A stretch of DNA of 64,000 nt from the NCBI GenBank assembly GCA_033763395.1, contig JANRKQ010000018.1, positions 1 through 64,000 on the forward strand, read 5' to 3'. Within the stretch, counting starts at the first letter, position 1. Every line of letters begins with the position of its first letter. The DNA comes from Xiheimicrobium sp033763395 (lineage in GTDB: Bacteria; Myxococcota; Myxococcia; Myxococcales; Myxococcaceae). This document shows positions 34,671 to 43,362 of this stretch, in pieces. The notes under the pieces are model-generated. The model was not told the origin of the DNA, did not search any database, and saw nothing but the letters and a program-made list of their open reading frames with translations. The position numbers and the translations under genes were made by a program.

Positions 34671-35189
34671 TCACGCGCCCTTGAGCGCGTGGATCCACGC
34701 CTCCGACAGGCCGGCCGAGCGGGCGCCCCGCACGAGCGCGTCGACGAAGCGCGGGCTGACCGGCCCATCGAGGCTCTTGCGCGTGGGGTTGGTGGTGAAG
34801 GCGGTGGCCTCGACGACGGCGCCCGACGAGAGCGTCACCATGACGGGGCGCTCGATGCACATGCCCGTCACCGCGCCCTCCTTGTGCTGAATGATCGGCC
34901 AGTCCTTCTCGGCGATGTCGAACACCACGCCGCACACGCGGGTGCCCGGCGCGTCGGTCAGCCCCGCGACGCGGCCGCCCCACCAGCGCGAGGGGAAGTC
35001 GTAGACGAGCGAGAGATCGCGCGCCTCGCCGAGCTCACCCTTCGGCAGCTCGAAGAAGTCGTAGCCGTGCTGCGAGCGCCACTCCACGAAGGCGTCGCGG
35101 TCGAGGATGGTGGAGTACGCGAAGTACTTGCGGGTGCCCTGCCCCGCGGCGTCGCGGGCCTTCATGACGAGGTCGTAGTGCGCGTCCAT
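34671..35189 (-). CDS. Gamma-glutamylcyclotransferase-like protein
   Basis: 172 residues from ATG 35189; a TTG at 35225 would extend it slightly. The GGCT/AIG2 fold is indicated by RKYFAYSTILDRDAF, FPSRWWGGRVAGLTDAPGTRVCGVVFDIAEKDW and a Glu-containing IIQHKEGAVTGMC, where the family acid resides. Such enzymes cyclise gamma-glutamyl groups to 5-oxoproline, but the family is broad. It is last in a minus-strand run with a GbsR-type regulator and a polyprenyl synthase. Confidence 0.72.
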   Translation of the reverse strand: MDAHYDLVMKARDAAGQGTRKYFAYSTILDRDAFVEWRSQHGYDFFELPKGELGEARDLSLVYDFPSRWWGGRVAGLTDAPGTRVCGVVFDIAEKDWPIIQHKEGAVTGMCIERPVMVTLSSGAVVEATAFTTNPTRKSLDGPVSPRFVDALVRGARSAGLSEAWIHALKGA

Positions 35190-35230
35190 GGGCGGCTTGT
35201 TGCCGACGACGCGCGCCAGATGCAAGCGGC

Positions 35231-35779
35231 TCAGGCGCGGAACCGCTCGAACATGCCGCCCACGTCGAGGCGCGAGGTCTTGAGGAACACGTTCAACGCC
35301 CGCTCGGTGGCCTCGGCCACGGCTTCCATCTTGCGCAGGCGCTCGACCTTCTCGCGCTCGACCGTGGCGTCGGCCTCGGCCAGCTTCCGTGCCTCGGCGA
35401 GATCGGCGCGAATACGGGCGATGAAGGCGAACTCGCGCTCCTCGATCACCCGCCGCGCCATCTGCAGCAGATCGGTCTCGGCCCGGTAGCGCCACGACGC
35501 GTCACCGGGTGTGCGCACGCGCAGCACCACGCCCCAGCGCTCGAGATCCCGAATCAACATCGACACGCCGCCCTTGGACAGATCGAGCTCCTTCTCGATC
35601 TCGGCGGCGGTGAGGGCCGTGTCGCGCAGGTACAGGAGCGCCCACACGCGGCCCTGGTTGCGCTTGAAGCCCCAGAACTCGATCACGTTGCCGACGGCGT
35701 CGATGGCCATCGATTCCCAGCCGGACTGCGGCGTGCGCACGCTGGTGGCGGCGCTCGGGCCCCAGAGGTAGCCCTTCAT
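35231..35779 (-). CDS. GbsR/MarR-family transcriptional regulator
   Basis: 182 residues from ATG 35779, whose ATGA overlaps the polyprenyl synthase stop. The winged-helix domain (about 35-100) has NQGRVWALLYLRDTALTAAEIEKEL, DLSKGGVSMLIRDLERWGVV and a wing RVRTPGDASWRYRAE, followed by helical dimerisation arms. The MAIDAVGNVIEFWGFKRNQGR start is characteristic of the GbsR subfamily. Translational coupling to the synthase suggests it controls that operon; a candidate operator is at 36767-36784. Confidence 0.85.
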   Translation of the reverse strand: MKGYLWGPSAATSVRTPQSGWESMAIDAVGNVIEFWGFKRNQGRVWALLYLRDTALTAAEIEKELDLSKGGVSMLIRDLERWGVVLRVRTPGDASWRYRAETDLLQMARRVIEEREFAFIARIRADLAEARKLAEADATVEREKVERLRKMEAVAEATERALNVFLKTSRLDVGGMFERFRA

Positions 35780-36753
35780 GCGGCCCCCTTGAGCGTCATG
35801 CCCCGCGCGAGCGTGCGCGCCCAGTGGATGAGGTTCTTGCCCAGCTCGGTGCGCCCGTACTCGCCCAGCACGTCGACGGCCGCGTCGAGCTCGGCGTTCA
35901 TCATGGCGATGGCCTCGTCGAGCGCGCCTGACACCAGCACCGAGGTGCCCAGCTCGCGCACCTTGTCGACGCCCAGCGCCCCGAAGCGCCACGCCTCGTC
36001 GATGCGCCGCTTGAGCTTCTCGTCGTTCCGGCACGCGAGCAGCACCGGCAGGTTGGGCGTGCGCGACGAGAGATCGGCGTACTGGGGCTTGCCCTCGTCG
36101 GTGCCGGTGACGTCGCGCACGTCGTCGGCCATCTGGAACGCGACGCCGATGCGGCGGCCGAAGGCGTCGAAGCGGCGGCCCGCGTCCTCGTGGCCTGCGA
36201 GCGTCGCCACCGCCCGGCCGCAGAAGCCGAAGAGCGAGCCCGTCTTCCCCTCGCCGATGGCGCGGTGGTCGGCCAGCGACAACGACAGGTTGCCACGCGC
36301 CTGCACCTCGGCGATCGCCGCGCGCGTCATCTCCTGCACCGTCGCGAGCGAGAGCGTGCCCAGCCGTGGATCGGCCTTGGCGAGCTCGAAGAGGCCTCCC
36401 GAGAGCAGCAGGTCGCCCGAGAGCACCGACACCGTGTTGCCCCAGCGCGCGTTCACCGTGGGCTTGCCCCGGCGGAACATGCCCGCGTCGACCACGTCGT
36501 CATGGAGCAGCGACGCCGCGTGGATCAGCTCGGCCGCCACGCCCACCGTCACCAGCCGTGGGTCGTCGAACTCGAGCGAGTCGGCGAAGATCTTCACCAG
36601 CATCGGGCGCGCCCGCTTGCCGCCGCTCATCACCAGGTGCCGCGCGGCGATCACCAGCGTGTCTTCCGGAGGCGGCGCGTCACCTCCGAGCTGCGCCATC
36701 AGCGCCGCCTCGACCTGCGTCAGGTACCCCGCGAAGACCGTCGTCGGATCCAT
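35776..36753 (-). CDS. Polyprenyl diphosphate synthase
   Basis: 325 residues from ATG 36753. Trans-isoprenyl synthase motifs are complete: first Asp-rich LLHDDVVDAG, GGKRARP, GDLLLSGG and second Asp-rich FQMADDVRDVTGT. These enzymes condense isopentenyl diphosphate units to make farnesyl, geranylgeranyl or octaprenyl diphosphate for quinones, carotenoids or sterols. The residues before the first Asp motif (HAASLL) lack bulky aromatics at -4/-5, which is compatible with longer chains, but length cannot be fixed. It is coupled to a GbsR-type regulator. Confidence 0.93.
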   Translation of the reverse strand: MDPTTVFAGYLTQVEAALMAQLGGDAPPPEDTLVIAARHLVMSGGKRARPMLVKIFADSLEFDDPRLVTVGVAAELIHAASLLHDDVVDAGMFRRGKPTVNARWGNTVSVLSGDLLLSGGLFELAKADPRLGTLSLATVQEMTRAAIAEVQARGNLSLSLADHRAIGEGKTGSLFGFCGRAVATLAGHEDAGRRFDAFGRRIGVAFQMADDVRDVTGTDEGKPQYADLSSRTPNLPVLLACRNDEKLKRRIDEAWRFGALGVDKVRELGTSVLVSGALDEAIAMMNAELDAAVDVLGEYGRTELGKNLIHWARTLARGMTLKGAA

Positions 36754-36766
36754 GTCCGTTCATATA

Positions 36767-36784
36767 GTTCAAGGCGTTTTGAAC
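36767..36784. promoter_or_regulatory. Palindromic operator candidate upstream of polyprenyl synthase
   Basis: GTTCAA (36767-36772) and TTGAAC (36779-36784) form a perfect six-base inverted repeat with a six-base spacer, only 14 bases before the synthase ATG, in a locally AT-richer divergent region shared with prs. The geometry suits a MarR/GbsR-type dimer. Confidence 0.45.
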
Positions 36785-36879
36785 TGCATGTCCACAGTAA
36801 AAACCGTCGTAAAGTTGGCTGGTTGGCAGGCACCAGACGTCCATTGAAGCCATTGGACCGATCGGCTACTCCGTCGCGC

Positions 36880-37833
36880 ATGGCCGTCAGTCACGACTTC
36901 AAGGTGTTCTCTGGGAACTCGAACCGGGGGCTGGCGGAGCGGATCTGCGAGTACCTCAAGCGGCCCTTGTCGAAGGCCGACGTGGGGCGCTTCAGCGACG
37001 GCGAGATCCAGGTCGAGATCGGCGAGAACGTGCGCGGCTTCGACGTCTTCGTGATCCAGTCGACGTGCCCGCCGGTGAACGATCACCTGATGGAGATGCT
37101 CATCATGTGCGACGCGCTCAAGCGGGCGAGCGCGGCGTCGATCACCGCGGTGGTGCCCTACTACGGCTACGCCCGGCAGGACCGGAAGGTGTCGGCGCGC
37201 ACGCCCATCACCGCGAAGCTGATCGCCGACCTGTTCGAGTCCGCGGGCGTGACGCGCGTCGTCTCGATGGACATGCACGCCGGGCAGATTCAGGGCTTCT
37301 TCAACATTCCCACCGATCACCTCTATGCCTCGCCGGTCTTCCTCGACGATCTGCGCAAGAAGTTCCCGACGGGCGAAGATCTCGTGATCGTCTCGCCCGA
37401 CGCGGGCGGCGTCGAGCGGGCGCGCGCGTACTCGAAGCGGCTCAACTGCCCGCTGGCCATCATCGACAAGCGGCGCCCGCGGGCGAACGCGTCTGAGGTG
37501 ATGAACCTCATCGGCGACGTGAAGGGCAAAGACGCGATCATCGTCGACGACATCGTCGACACCGCTGGCACGCTCACGCAGGGCGCCGCGGCGCTCAAGG
37601 AGAAGGGCGCGCGCAGCGTCTTCGCGTACATCGTGCACCCGATTCTCTCGGGCCCGGCCATCTCGCGCGTGAACGAGTCGGTGCTCGAGGAGCTCGTCAT
37701 CTCGGACACGGTGCCGCTGAGCAAGCCCGCGCAGGCCTGCCCGAAGATCCGCCAGGTGTCGTCGGAGCGGCTCTTCGGCGAGGCGATCGCGCGCATCTAC
37801 CGCGCCGAGTCGTTGTCGAGCCTGTTCGTTTAG
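36880..37833 (+). CDS. prs: Ribose-phosphate pyrophosphokinase
   Basis: 317 residues from ATG 36880. It makes PRPP from ribose 5-phosphate and ATP for nucleotides, His and Trp. Motifs: VFSGNSNRGLAERICEYL, GRFSDGEIQVEIGENVRG, VPYYGYARQDRKV, MDMHAGQIQGFF, and the PRPP loop DAIIVDDIVDTAGTL. Length and order match class I Prs. Start confirmed by the conserved N-terminus. It is divergent from the polyprenyl synthase operon. Confidence 0.97.
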   Translation: MAVSHDFKVFSGNSNRGLAERICEYLKRPLSKADVGRFSDGEIQVEIGENVRGFDVFVIQSTCPPVNDHLMEMLIMCDALKRASAASITAVVPYYGYARQDRKVSARTPITAKLIADLFESAGVTRVVSMDMHAGQIQGFFNIPTDHLYASPVFLDDLRKKFPTGEDLVIVSPDAGGVERARAYSKRLNCPLAIIDKRRPRANASEVMNLIGDVKGKDAIIVDDIVDTAGTLTQGAAALKEKGARSVFAYIVHPILSGPAISRVNESVLEELVISDTVPLSKPAQACPKIRQVSSERLFGEAIARIYRAESLSSLFV

Positions 37834-37946
37834 CGGAGCGTCGGGCCGCCGGTTGCCCGGGGACCAGCCGGTCTCGAGCGTCGGGGCTCCTCGACGGGGC
37901 GCTGGTAGGCTAGGCGCCCCGCGCGTTTCCCGCCCTGGAGCTGCCC

Positions 37947-39461
37947 ATGCGCTCGTCCCTCATCGTCGTCGTCGCCCTCGTGGCCTGCACGCCCGCGCCG
38001 AAGCCCTTCCCCGACGGGTATCTGTTTGGCGCCTCCATCGCCGGGTTCCAGGTCGACATGGGCTGCCCCACCCTGCCCGCTGACCAGTGCGAAGATCGTC
38101 GCAGTGACTGGTACCAGCTCATCACCAGCCGCGCGCAGGTGAACGCCTCGGTGGCGCCGTTCTTCACGTGGGACGCCCCGACGACCGGCCCCGGCCACTG
38201 GGAGCTCTTCGAGCAGGACTTCACCTCCGCCAGGCAGGACATGGGCCTCAACGCCATGCGCCTGTCGCTCGAGTGGAGCCGCATCTTCCCCAACCCCACC
38301 GACGGCCTCGAGGGCGACGCGCTCGCGGCGGCCGCCAACAAGGCCAACGTCGAGCGGTACCACCAGATGTTCGCGTCCCTCAAGGCGAAGGGCATCACGC
38401 CCATGGTGACGCTCAACCACTACAGCCTGCCGGTGTGGATTCATGATGGCATCGCCTGCCACCAGGCCCCCGCGACGTGCACGAACCGTGGCTGGCTCGA
38501 CAAGGAGCGTCTGCACCGCGAGATCGCGAAGTACGCCGGCTTCGTCGCCCGTGAGTTCGGAGGCGAGGTCGATCTCTGGGCCACCCTCAATGAGCCCTTC
38601 GCCGTCGTCATTCCTGGCTACCTGCAGCCCGGGAAGGATCGGGTGAACCCGCCCGCGCTCTCGCTGCGCTTCGAAGACGCGCGCACGGTCGCCATCGCGA
38701 TGATCGAGGGCCACGCGCGCCTCTACGACGCGGTGAAGGCCAACGACACGAAGGACGCCGACGGGAACGGAAAGCCCGCAGAGATCGGCATCGTCTACCC
38801 CATCGCCCCCGCGCTCCCGAAGAACCCCGAGAGCGCGATCGACAAGCGCGGCGCCGAGAACGTCTTCTATCTGAACAACCAGCTGTTCCTCGACGGCGTG
38901 CTCAACGGGACGATGGACGCGAACATCGACGGCAAGCCCGACGGCCCGCCGCGCGACGACCTCGTCAATCGCTGCGACTGGCTCGGCATCAACTACTACA
39001 CGCGCGCAACCGTCACCGGCACCGAGACTCCGAGCTTCCCGCAGTTCTCGGTGCTCTCGACGTTCGACCCGTTCTCGCTCGAGCTGTGGGACGACACGCC
39101 CAGGGGCCTCTACGACGCCATCACCTGGGCGAAGGGCCGCTACGGCAAACCGATCTACATCACCGAGACCGGCACCGACGCCGCCGCGGATTCCGAGAAG
39201 GCGGCCAGCTGGCTCGTGCGCTACCTGACGATGACCCAGAAAGCCCAGCAAGACGGCGCCGACGTGCGCGGGTTCTTCTACTGGTCGCTGATCGACAACT
39301 ACGAGTGGAACCACGGCATGGCGATGAAGTTCGGGCTCTACTCCGTCGCGAACGACGCGATGAAGACCCGAACGGCGCGATCCGCGGTGCAGGCGTACGG
39401 GCAGATCACGAAGGCGCGTGACATTCCTGCGGAGCTGAGGGCGCGCTACCCCGTGCCGTGA
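37947..39461 (+). CDS. Glycoside hydrolase family 1 lipoprotein (beta-glucosidase-like)
   Basis: 504 residues from ATG 37947. The signal MRSSLIVVVALVAC carries a lipobox, so the enzyme is anchored outside the cytoplasm, which is unusual for GH1. GH1 features include FLFGASIAGFQVD-like start (YLFGASIAGFQVD), GLNAMRLSLEWSRIFP, acid/base Glu in TLNEPFAV, and nucleophile Glu in YITETGTD (usually ITENG), with FYWSLIDNYEWNHGM near the end. The middle segment (DTKDADGNGKPAEIG) resembles a calcium-binding loop. It probably cleaves beta-glycosides. Confidence 0.9.
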   Translation: MRSSLIVVVALVACTPAPKPFPDGYLFGASIAGFQVDMGCPTLPADQCEDRRSDWYQLITSRAQVNASVAPFFTWDAPTTGPGHWELFEQDFTSARQDMGLNAMRLSLEWSRIFPNPTDGLEGDALAAAANKANVERYHQMFASLKAKGITPMVTLNHYSLPVWIHDGIACHQAPATCTNRGWLDKERLHREIAKYAGFVAREFGGEVDLWATLNEPFAVVIPGYLQPGKDRVNPPALSLRFEDARTVAIAMIEGHARLYDAVKANDTKDADGNGKPAEIGIVYPIAPALPKNPESAIDKRGAENVFYLNNQLFLDGVLNGTMDANIDGKPDGPPRDDLVNRCDWLGINYYTRATVTGTETPSFPQFSVLSTFDPFSLELWDDTPRGLYDAITWAKGRYGKPIYITETGTDAAADSEKAASWLVRYLTMTQKAQQDGADVRGFFYWSLIDNYEWNHGMAMKFGLYSVANDAMKTRTARSAVQAYGQITKARDIPAELRARYPVP

Positions 39462-39464
39462 TCC

Positions 39465-40646
39465 TCACGCCGGGATCGCGACCACCACGGTCGTCGCGTT
39501 GTGCCACCCATCGAGGCGCCCGCTGAAGCGGGCCACTTCGCCGTAGGTGACGAAGCCAGCGAGCGGAACGCCTGGAAACACCCCACGAATCGCCTCCACC
39601 TCGTCTGGGAAGCGGCGGCCGAGCAGCATTCGCCGGCAGATGCAGTCGAAGACGAGCACGCCAGAGACCGGGTGCGCGCCCAGGCTCTTCTTCGCTTCGT
39701 TCGCGGCGATCGTCGCGGCCCCCAGCAGGCGGTCGGGCTCCGCCTCGAGGATGCAGACCTCGCTGCCCTCGGCGACCTGCGCGATCATCTCGAGCTCGCC
39801 GTTCGGCCCCACGAAGATGGGCGCCCGCACGTGGGCGAGCTGGTTCAGGAAGTACACGCCCAGCTCGTGCGCGATGAGGAACCGCTGGGCCGAGCCGGGC
39901 TCGAGCGTGACGCCCTTCGAGGCGGCGAACCGGCGGTAGGCCTCGAACGCAGGAGCCCCGTTGAGCTCGACGATCGTTGTCCCCCGCGTCTTCGTCGCCG
40001 TCAACCGGGGCGTCGCAGGGACCAGCCCGTGGTCGACGCCGATCCCCCAGCCGATGCGATCGAACGCGTGCACCACCACGGCGCCCCGCGGCTCCACCCG
40101 CTCGGCGTTGGCGACGGGGGTCTCTTTGAAGGCGCCGTCGTCGGCCGAGGCGCCTCCGACGATCTGCTGGAAGGTGCGGGTGCGGGCGCGCAGCTCTTTG
40201 ACGAGGGGCTCTCCCACGCCAGCGAGGCCGTCGACCAGAGCGAGCGTCGTCGAGAGTGGCAGGCCCGCGTCCCGCGCGGCCTTCGCCTGGTCCGAGAAGC
40301 CCGCGCACAGGGTGGCGGCGGCCGCGGACGGGTCGGCGCGAACGTCGGCCGCGATGGCGTCATGGAATCGAGCGCGCGTCGACCGGACGAGGAAGATCAC
40401 CAGCGCGTCGCGGGCGAAGCCCCGCTCGTCGAAGCCTCCCCCGCTCTGGCACGCGAGCCAGCGGGTCGACGGAGAACACGCCTGCATCGCGCGCTGCACG
40501 GTCTCGAACGGGTGGACCGGAGGCGCGAAGACGAGGCCGACGTCTGCGGGTCCCTCGAGGCGCTCCATCGCGGCCTGGTACGCCGCTCGAACGGCCTGCG
40601 CCGTGTCCGGGAGCTGGGACTTCCCGGAGCCGGTGGTCGTCGACAT
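39465..40646 (-). CDS. FIST-domain sensory protein
   Basis: 393 residues from ATG 40646, which has GGAG nine bases upstream; GTG 40706 would extend it. FIST_N (about 15-215) and FIST_C (about 220-385) domains are indicated by ADVGLVFAPP, QIVGGASADD, GIGVDHGLVPATP, LNGAPAFEAYRRFAA, GVLVFDCICRRMLLGRRF and GFVTYGEVARF. FIST domains are thought to bind small ligands and signal through partner proteins; no output domain is present here. It follows the sterol-reductase-like gene on the same strand. Confidence 0.87.
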   Translation of the reverse strand: MSTTTGSGKSQLPDTAQAVRAAYQAAMERLEGPADVGLVFAPPVHPFETVQRAMQACSPSTRWLACQSGGGFDERGFARDALVIFLVRSTRARFHDAIAADVRADPSAAAATLCAGFSDQAKAARDAGLPLSTTLALVDGLAGVGEPLVKELRARTRTFQQIVGGASADDGAFKETPVANAERVEPRGAVVVHAFDRIGWGIGVDHGLVPATPRLTATKTRGTTIVELNGAPAFEAYRRFAASKGVTLEPGSAQRFLIAHELGVYFLNQLAHVRAPIFVGPNGELEMIAQVAEGSEVCILEAEPDRLLGAATIAANEAKKSLGAHPVSGVLVFDCICRRMLLGRRFPDEVEAIRGVFPGVPLAGFVTYGEVARFSGRLDGWHNATTVVVAIPA

Positions 40647-40713
40647 GGGCACGGACTCCAGCGTCACCAGCCCTCGCTCCGCAAGCCACGGTCGAGCGGT
40701 TTGCACCGTCGTT

Positions 40714-41778
40714 TCAATACACGTACGGAATGATGCGCCACCGCACGCGCGCCACGTACGCGTCCCAGAGCGGGCCGTACTTCTTCGCGCAGCGGCGATC
40801 GTCGTCGAACTGCCGGGGGAACAGGAGCGCTACGTAGTACAGCGGGTAGAGCCACGGCTGCCACGCGGTGAGGTGCCCGAGCGAGAGCGCCAGGCCCGAC
40901 GCCATCAGCAGCTCGCCGAGGTAGTTGACGTGCCGCGACAGGCCCCAGAAGCCGTTGACGAGCACCCGCCCCTCGAGCGCCTCGGGTGCGATGCGGCCGA
41001 ACGCCTTCTTCGTCGGGTCGCGCTTGAACCAGTACTTCTGCATGTTGGCGCCGCGCGCGAACGTCCACCCGGCGAAGAACACGAGCGCGAAGAGCGGCCA
41101 GACGAACGCCGGCAGGTGCGGGTTCGGCGCCTCGGCCAGCGCCCAGAGGCCGACGCCGTAGAAGTATGGGTAGAAGACCAGGCAGCCCCACGTCAGCTTG
41201 AAGCCCACGCGCTCGGCGACGAAGTCGTACGTGTACAGGTGCACCTCTTCGAAGAAGAGGTACTCGCAGAGGAAGAAGCTGAAGAGCCCGCAGTAAAGGA
41301 ACACGCCCGGGTTTGGATCGGCCTCGTGCAACGCGAGGTGCTGCGCCGCGAAGGACAAGAGGTTGAGCTCGAGGATCACGGCGCCGACGAGGTACAGGTA
41401 CATCTTCGCGTCGACGCGACCGCCCCACAGCTGCGGTTGCTCGATGCGGCCAAGGAAGAAGTCCTTCAAGACGTTCGAGGTGACGGGCTTCGCCGGGAAG
41501 ACGATCGCCGCGCTCGCGACGAGGCCGGTGACGCAGGCGCCGGTCACGAGCTCCCAGCGGTGCACGTAGAACGCGTTCCACGCGAGCAGGCCCTGCCAGC
41601 AGGCGAGCGCCCACAGCCCCACACAGATGAACAGGACGAAGAGGCCGTTGAGCCGGTAGCGCAGCTTCTTTCCGGTCGTCGGATCAATCACGTAGCCGTC
41701 CACCCACCGGCCCGGCACGACGGCGTTGAGCGCGAACACCACGAGGTACATCACCAACGGCCACAGAAACGCGGGCAT
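40714..41778 (-). CDS. ERG4/ERG24-family sterol reductase homologue
   Basis: 354 residues from ATG 41778. About nine transmembrane helices are predicted. The C-terminal third has NGFWGLSRHVNYLGELLMASG and ends RRCAKKYGPLWDAYV...RIIPYVY, matching delta-14 and delta-7/24(28) sterol reductases (ERG24, ERG4, DHCR7), which reduce sterol double bonds with NADPH. Some bacteria, including a few myxobacteria, make sterols. Alternatively it may reduce another isoprenoid lipid. Its start is one base past the trmD stop, so it is the last-but-one gene of the rpsP operon. Confidence 0.85.
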   Translation of the reverse strand: MPAFLWPLVMYLVVFALNAVVPGRWVDGYVIDPTTGKKLRYRLNGLFVLFICVGLWALACWQGLLAWNAFYVHRWELVTGACVTGLVASAAIVFPAKPVTSNVLKDFFLGRIEQPQLWGGRVDAKMYLYLVGAVILELNLLSFAAQHLALHEADPNPGVFLYCGLFSFFLCEYLFFEEVHLYTYDFVAERVGFKLTWGCLVFYPYFYGVGLWALAEAPNPHLPAFVWPLFALVFFAGWTFARGANMQKYWFKRDPTKKAFGRIAPEALEGRVLVNGFWGLSRHVNYLGELLMASGLALSLGHLTAWQPWLYPLYYVALLFPRQFDDDRRCAKKYGPLWDAYVARVRWRIIPYVY

Positions 41779-41779
41779 G

Positions 41780-42508
41780 TCAGAGCTTCTCCAGCGGCAT
41801 CTCGAGGAGCTTCAGGTCTTCCTTCGTCAGCTCGTGACGCGCAAACAGATCCGGGCGGCGCTCGCGGGTGAGGTGGAGCGCGTGCCAGCGGCGCCAGCGG
41901 GCGATGCGCTGGTGATCGCCACCCTGCAGCACCTCGGGCACCACCAGGCCGCGGAACTCGGGCGGGCGCGTGTAGTGCGGGTGCTCGAGCAGACTCGACT
42001 CGAAGGACTCGGTGGTGGCGGACTCGGCATTGCCAAGCACGCCGGGGACCAGCCGCGCCACGGCGTCGACGACGCACAACGCCGCGAGCTCACCGCCGGT
42101 CAGCACGAAGTCTCCGAGGGACAGCTCCTCGTCGATGACGGACAGCGCGCGCTCGTCGATGCCCTCGTAGCGGCCGCAGACCAGAATCGCGGCGCCCTGC
42201 CCTGCCAGCGTGCGCGCTTTGGCCTGAGTGAAGGTGGGCCCGCGCGGGCTCATGAGAATGACGGGAGCGTTCGGCAGGCGCGTCTTCGCGTCTTCGATGG
42301 CCAGCACGAGGGACTCGACGCGCATCACCATGCCGGCGCCTCCGCCGTAGGGAGCGTCGTCGGTGGCGCGGTGCTTGTTGTGCGCGAAGTCGCGAATGTC
42401 GGTCGCGCGCACCTCGAGCAGGCCCTTCTCGCGCGCCTTGCCGAGGATGGAGGCGGACGCGTAGCCGTCGATCATCGGCGGGAACAACGTCAGGATCTCG
42501 AAACGCAT
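41780..42508 (-). CDS. trmD: tRNA (guanine37-N1)-methyltransferase
   Basis: 242 residues from ATG 42508. TrmD uses a trefoil-knot SAM site to methylate G37 of tRNAs reading CNN codons, preventing +1 frameshift. Seen: MRFEILTLFPPMIDGY, DDAPYGGGAGMVMRVE, VCGRYEGIDERAL, SLGDFVLTGGELAAL, PEVLQGGDHQRIARWRR. The operon is rpsP-khpA-rimM-trmD. The usual rplS gene does not follow; a sterol-reductase-like gene does. Confidence 0.97.
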   Translation of the reverse strand: MRFEILTLFPPMIDGYASASILGKAREKGLLEVRATDIRDFAHNKHRATDDAPYGGGAGMVMRVESLVLAIEDAKTRLPNAPVILMSPRGPTFTQAKARTLAGQGAAILVCGRYEGIDERALSVIDEELSLGDFVLTGGELAALCVVDAVARLVPGVLGNAESATTESFESSLLEHPHYTRPPEFRGLVVPEVLQGGDHQRIARWRRWHALHLTRERRPDLFARHELTKEDLKLLEMPLEKL

Positions 42509-42513
42509 ATCTT

Positions 42514-42790
42514 CCCCAGTTCGACTCCGGCTTCGCTCGGCGCACTCGCGCTGGGCGTCACGGCTTCACGTTGACGAGGTCGCCCAGAGCCATCTGCCTC
42601 GCTGTCGCTTCGTCTCACGCGTCCCCTGCCCGACTCCCGCTTTGCTCGGGGCGTCACGGTTTCACGTCGACGAGGTCGCCCCAAGGCTCATCGTCCTCGC
42701 TTTGGCTTCGTCTCACGCGTCCCCAGTTCAACTCCCGCTTCCCTCGGCGCGCTGACGAGGTCGCCCCCTGGTGGTCCGGCCCGCTGACGC
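42514..42790. repeat. Degenerate tandem repeat between rimM and trmD
   Basis: Two to three imperfect copies of a roughly 100-base unit lie head to tail: about 42514-42621, 42622-42719 and a shorter 42720-42790. Shared blocks are GACTCCGGCTTCGCTCGG, GGCGTCACGG, TTCACGT(T/C)GACGAGGTCGCCC and GCTTCGTCTCACGCGTCC. The stretch (341 bp from 42509 to 42849) has no recognisable gene, and it lies inside a housekeeping operon, so it is probably transcribed. Confidence 0.65.
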
Positions 42791-42849
42791 GTCGTCTCCG
42801 GTGCTCCGATTCGGCGCCCGCTGCGTACGGCGCGGTGGGCGTTCCGGCT

Positions 42850-43362
42850 TCACGGCTCGTCATACACGGGCGGTTCGATCACGATCGTGCCGGCGGCGAG
42901 GTCGACCTTCCGCACGAAGTCCTCGGCGAAGGGCACCATCTCTTCCGTCTCACCGTTCCGCAGCACCAGGTTCGGCACCGGGCCCGAGCTCCACACCTCG
43001 TGCACCACGCCCAGCGAGCGGCCGTCCGGTGTCACCGCCTTGAGCCCCACCAGGTCGCCCTGGAAGAACTCCCCGTCGTTCGGCTCGTCGACCTCGTCGC
43101 GGTGCACCGACACGGTCGAGCCCACCAGCGCATCGGCCGCCTCGCGCGTCGAGAGCCCTTCGAGCTGGAGCAGCAGATCGCCGCCCGGGCCTTCGCGTAC
43201 GTCGACGATCTCCCGCTCGAACGCCGCGCCCTCTTTCGGCGCCAGGTGCACCCGGTCGACCTCTCCGAGGGCCGTGGACGCCGCGTCGAACGTCTTGACG
43301 ATGACGGCGCCCTTGAGGCCGTGAGCGCGCGAGACGTAACCGACGCTCAGCCAGTCCTTCAC
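42850..43362 (-). CDS. rimM: Ribosome maturation factor RimM
   Basis: 170 residues from ATG 43362, overlapping the khpA stop (ATGA). The N-terminal RimM barrel begins VGYVSRAHGLKGAVIVKTF, with the helix STREAADALVGSTVSV; the PRC-barrel C-terminal domain has GEFFQGDLVGLKAVTPDGRSLG, VPNLVLRNG and MVPFAEDFVRKVDL. It binds S19 and helps 16S rRNA 3' domain assembly. Confidence 0.95.
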   Translation of the reverse strand: MKDWLSVGYVSRAHGLKGAVIVKTFDAASTALGEVDRVHLAPKEGAAFEREIVDVREGPGGDLLLQLEGLSTREAADALVGSTVSVHRDEVDEPNDGEFFQGDLVGLKAVTPDGRSLGVVHEVWSSGPVPNLVLRNGETEEMVPFAEDFVRKVDLAAGTIVIEPPVYDEP

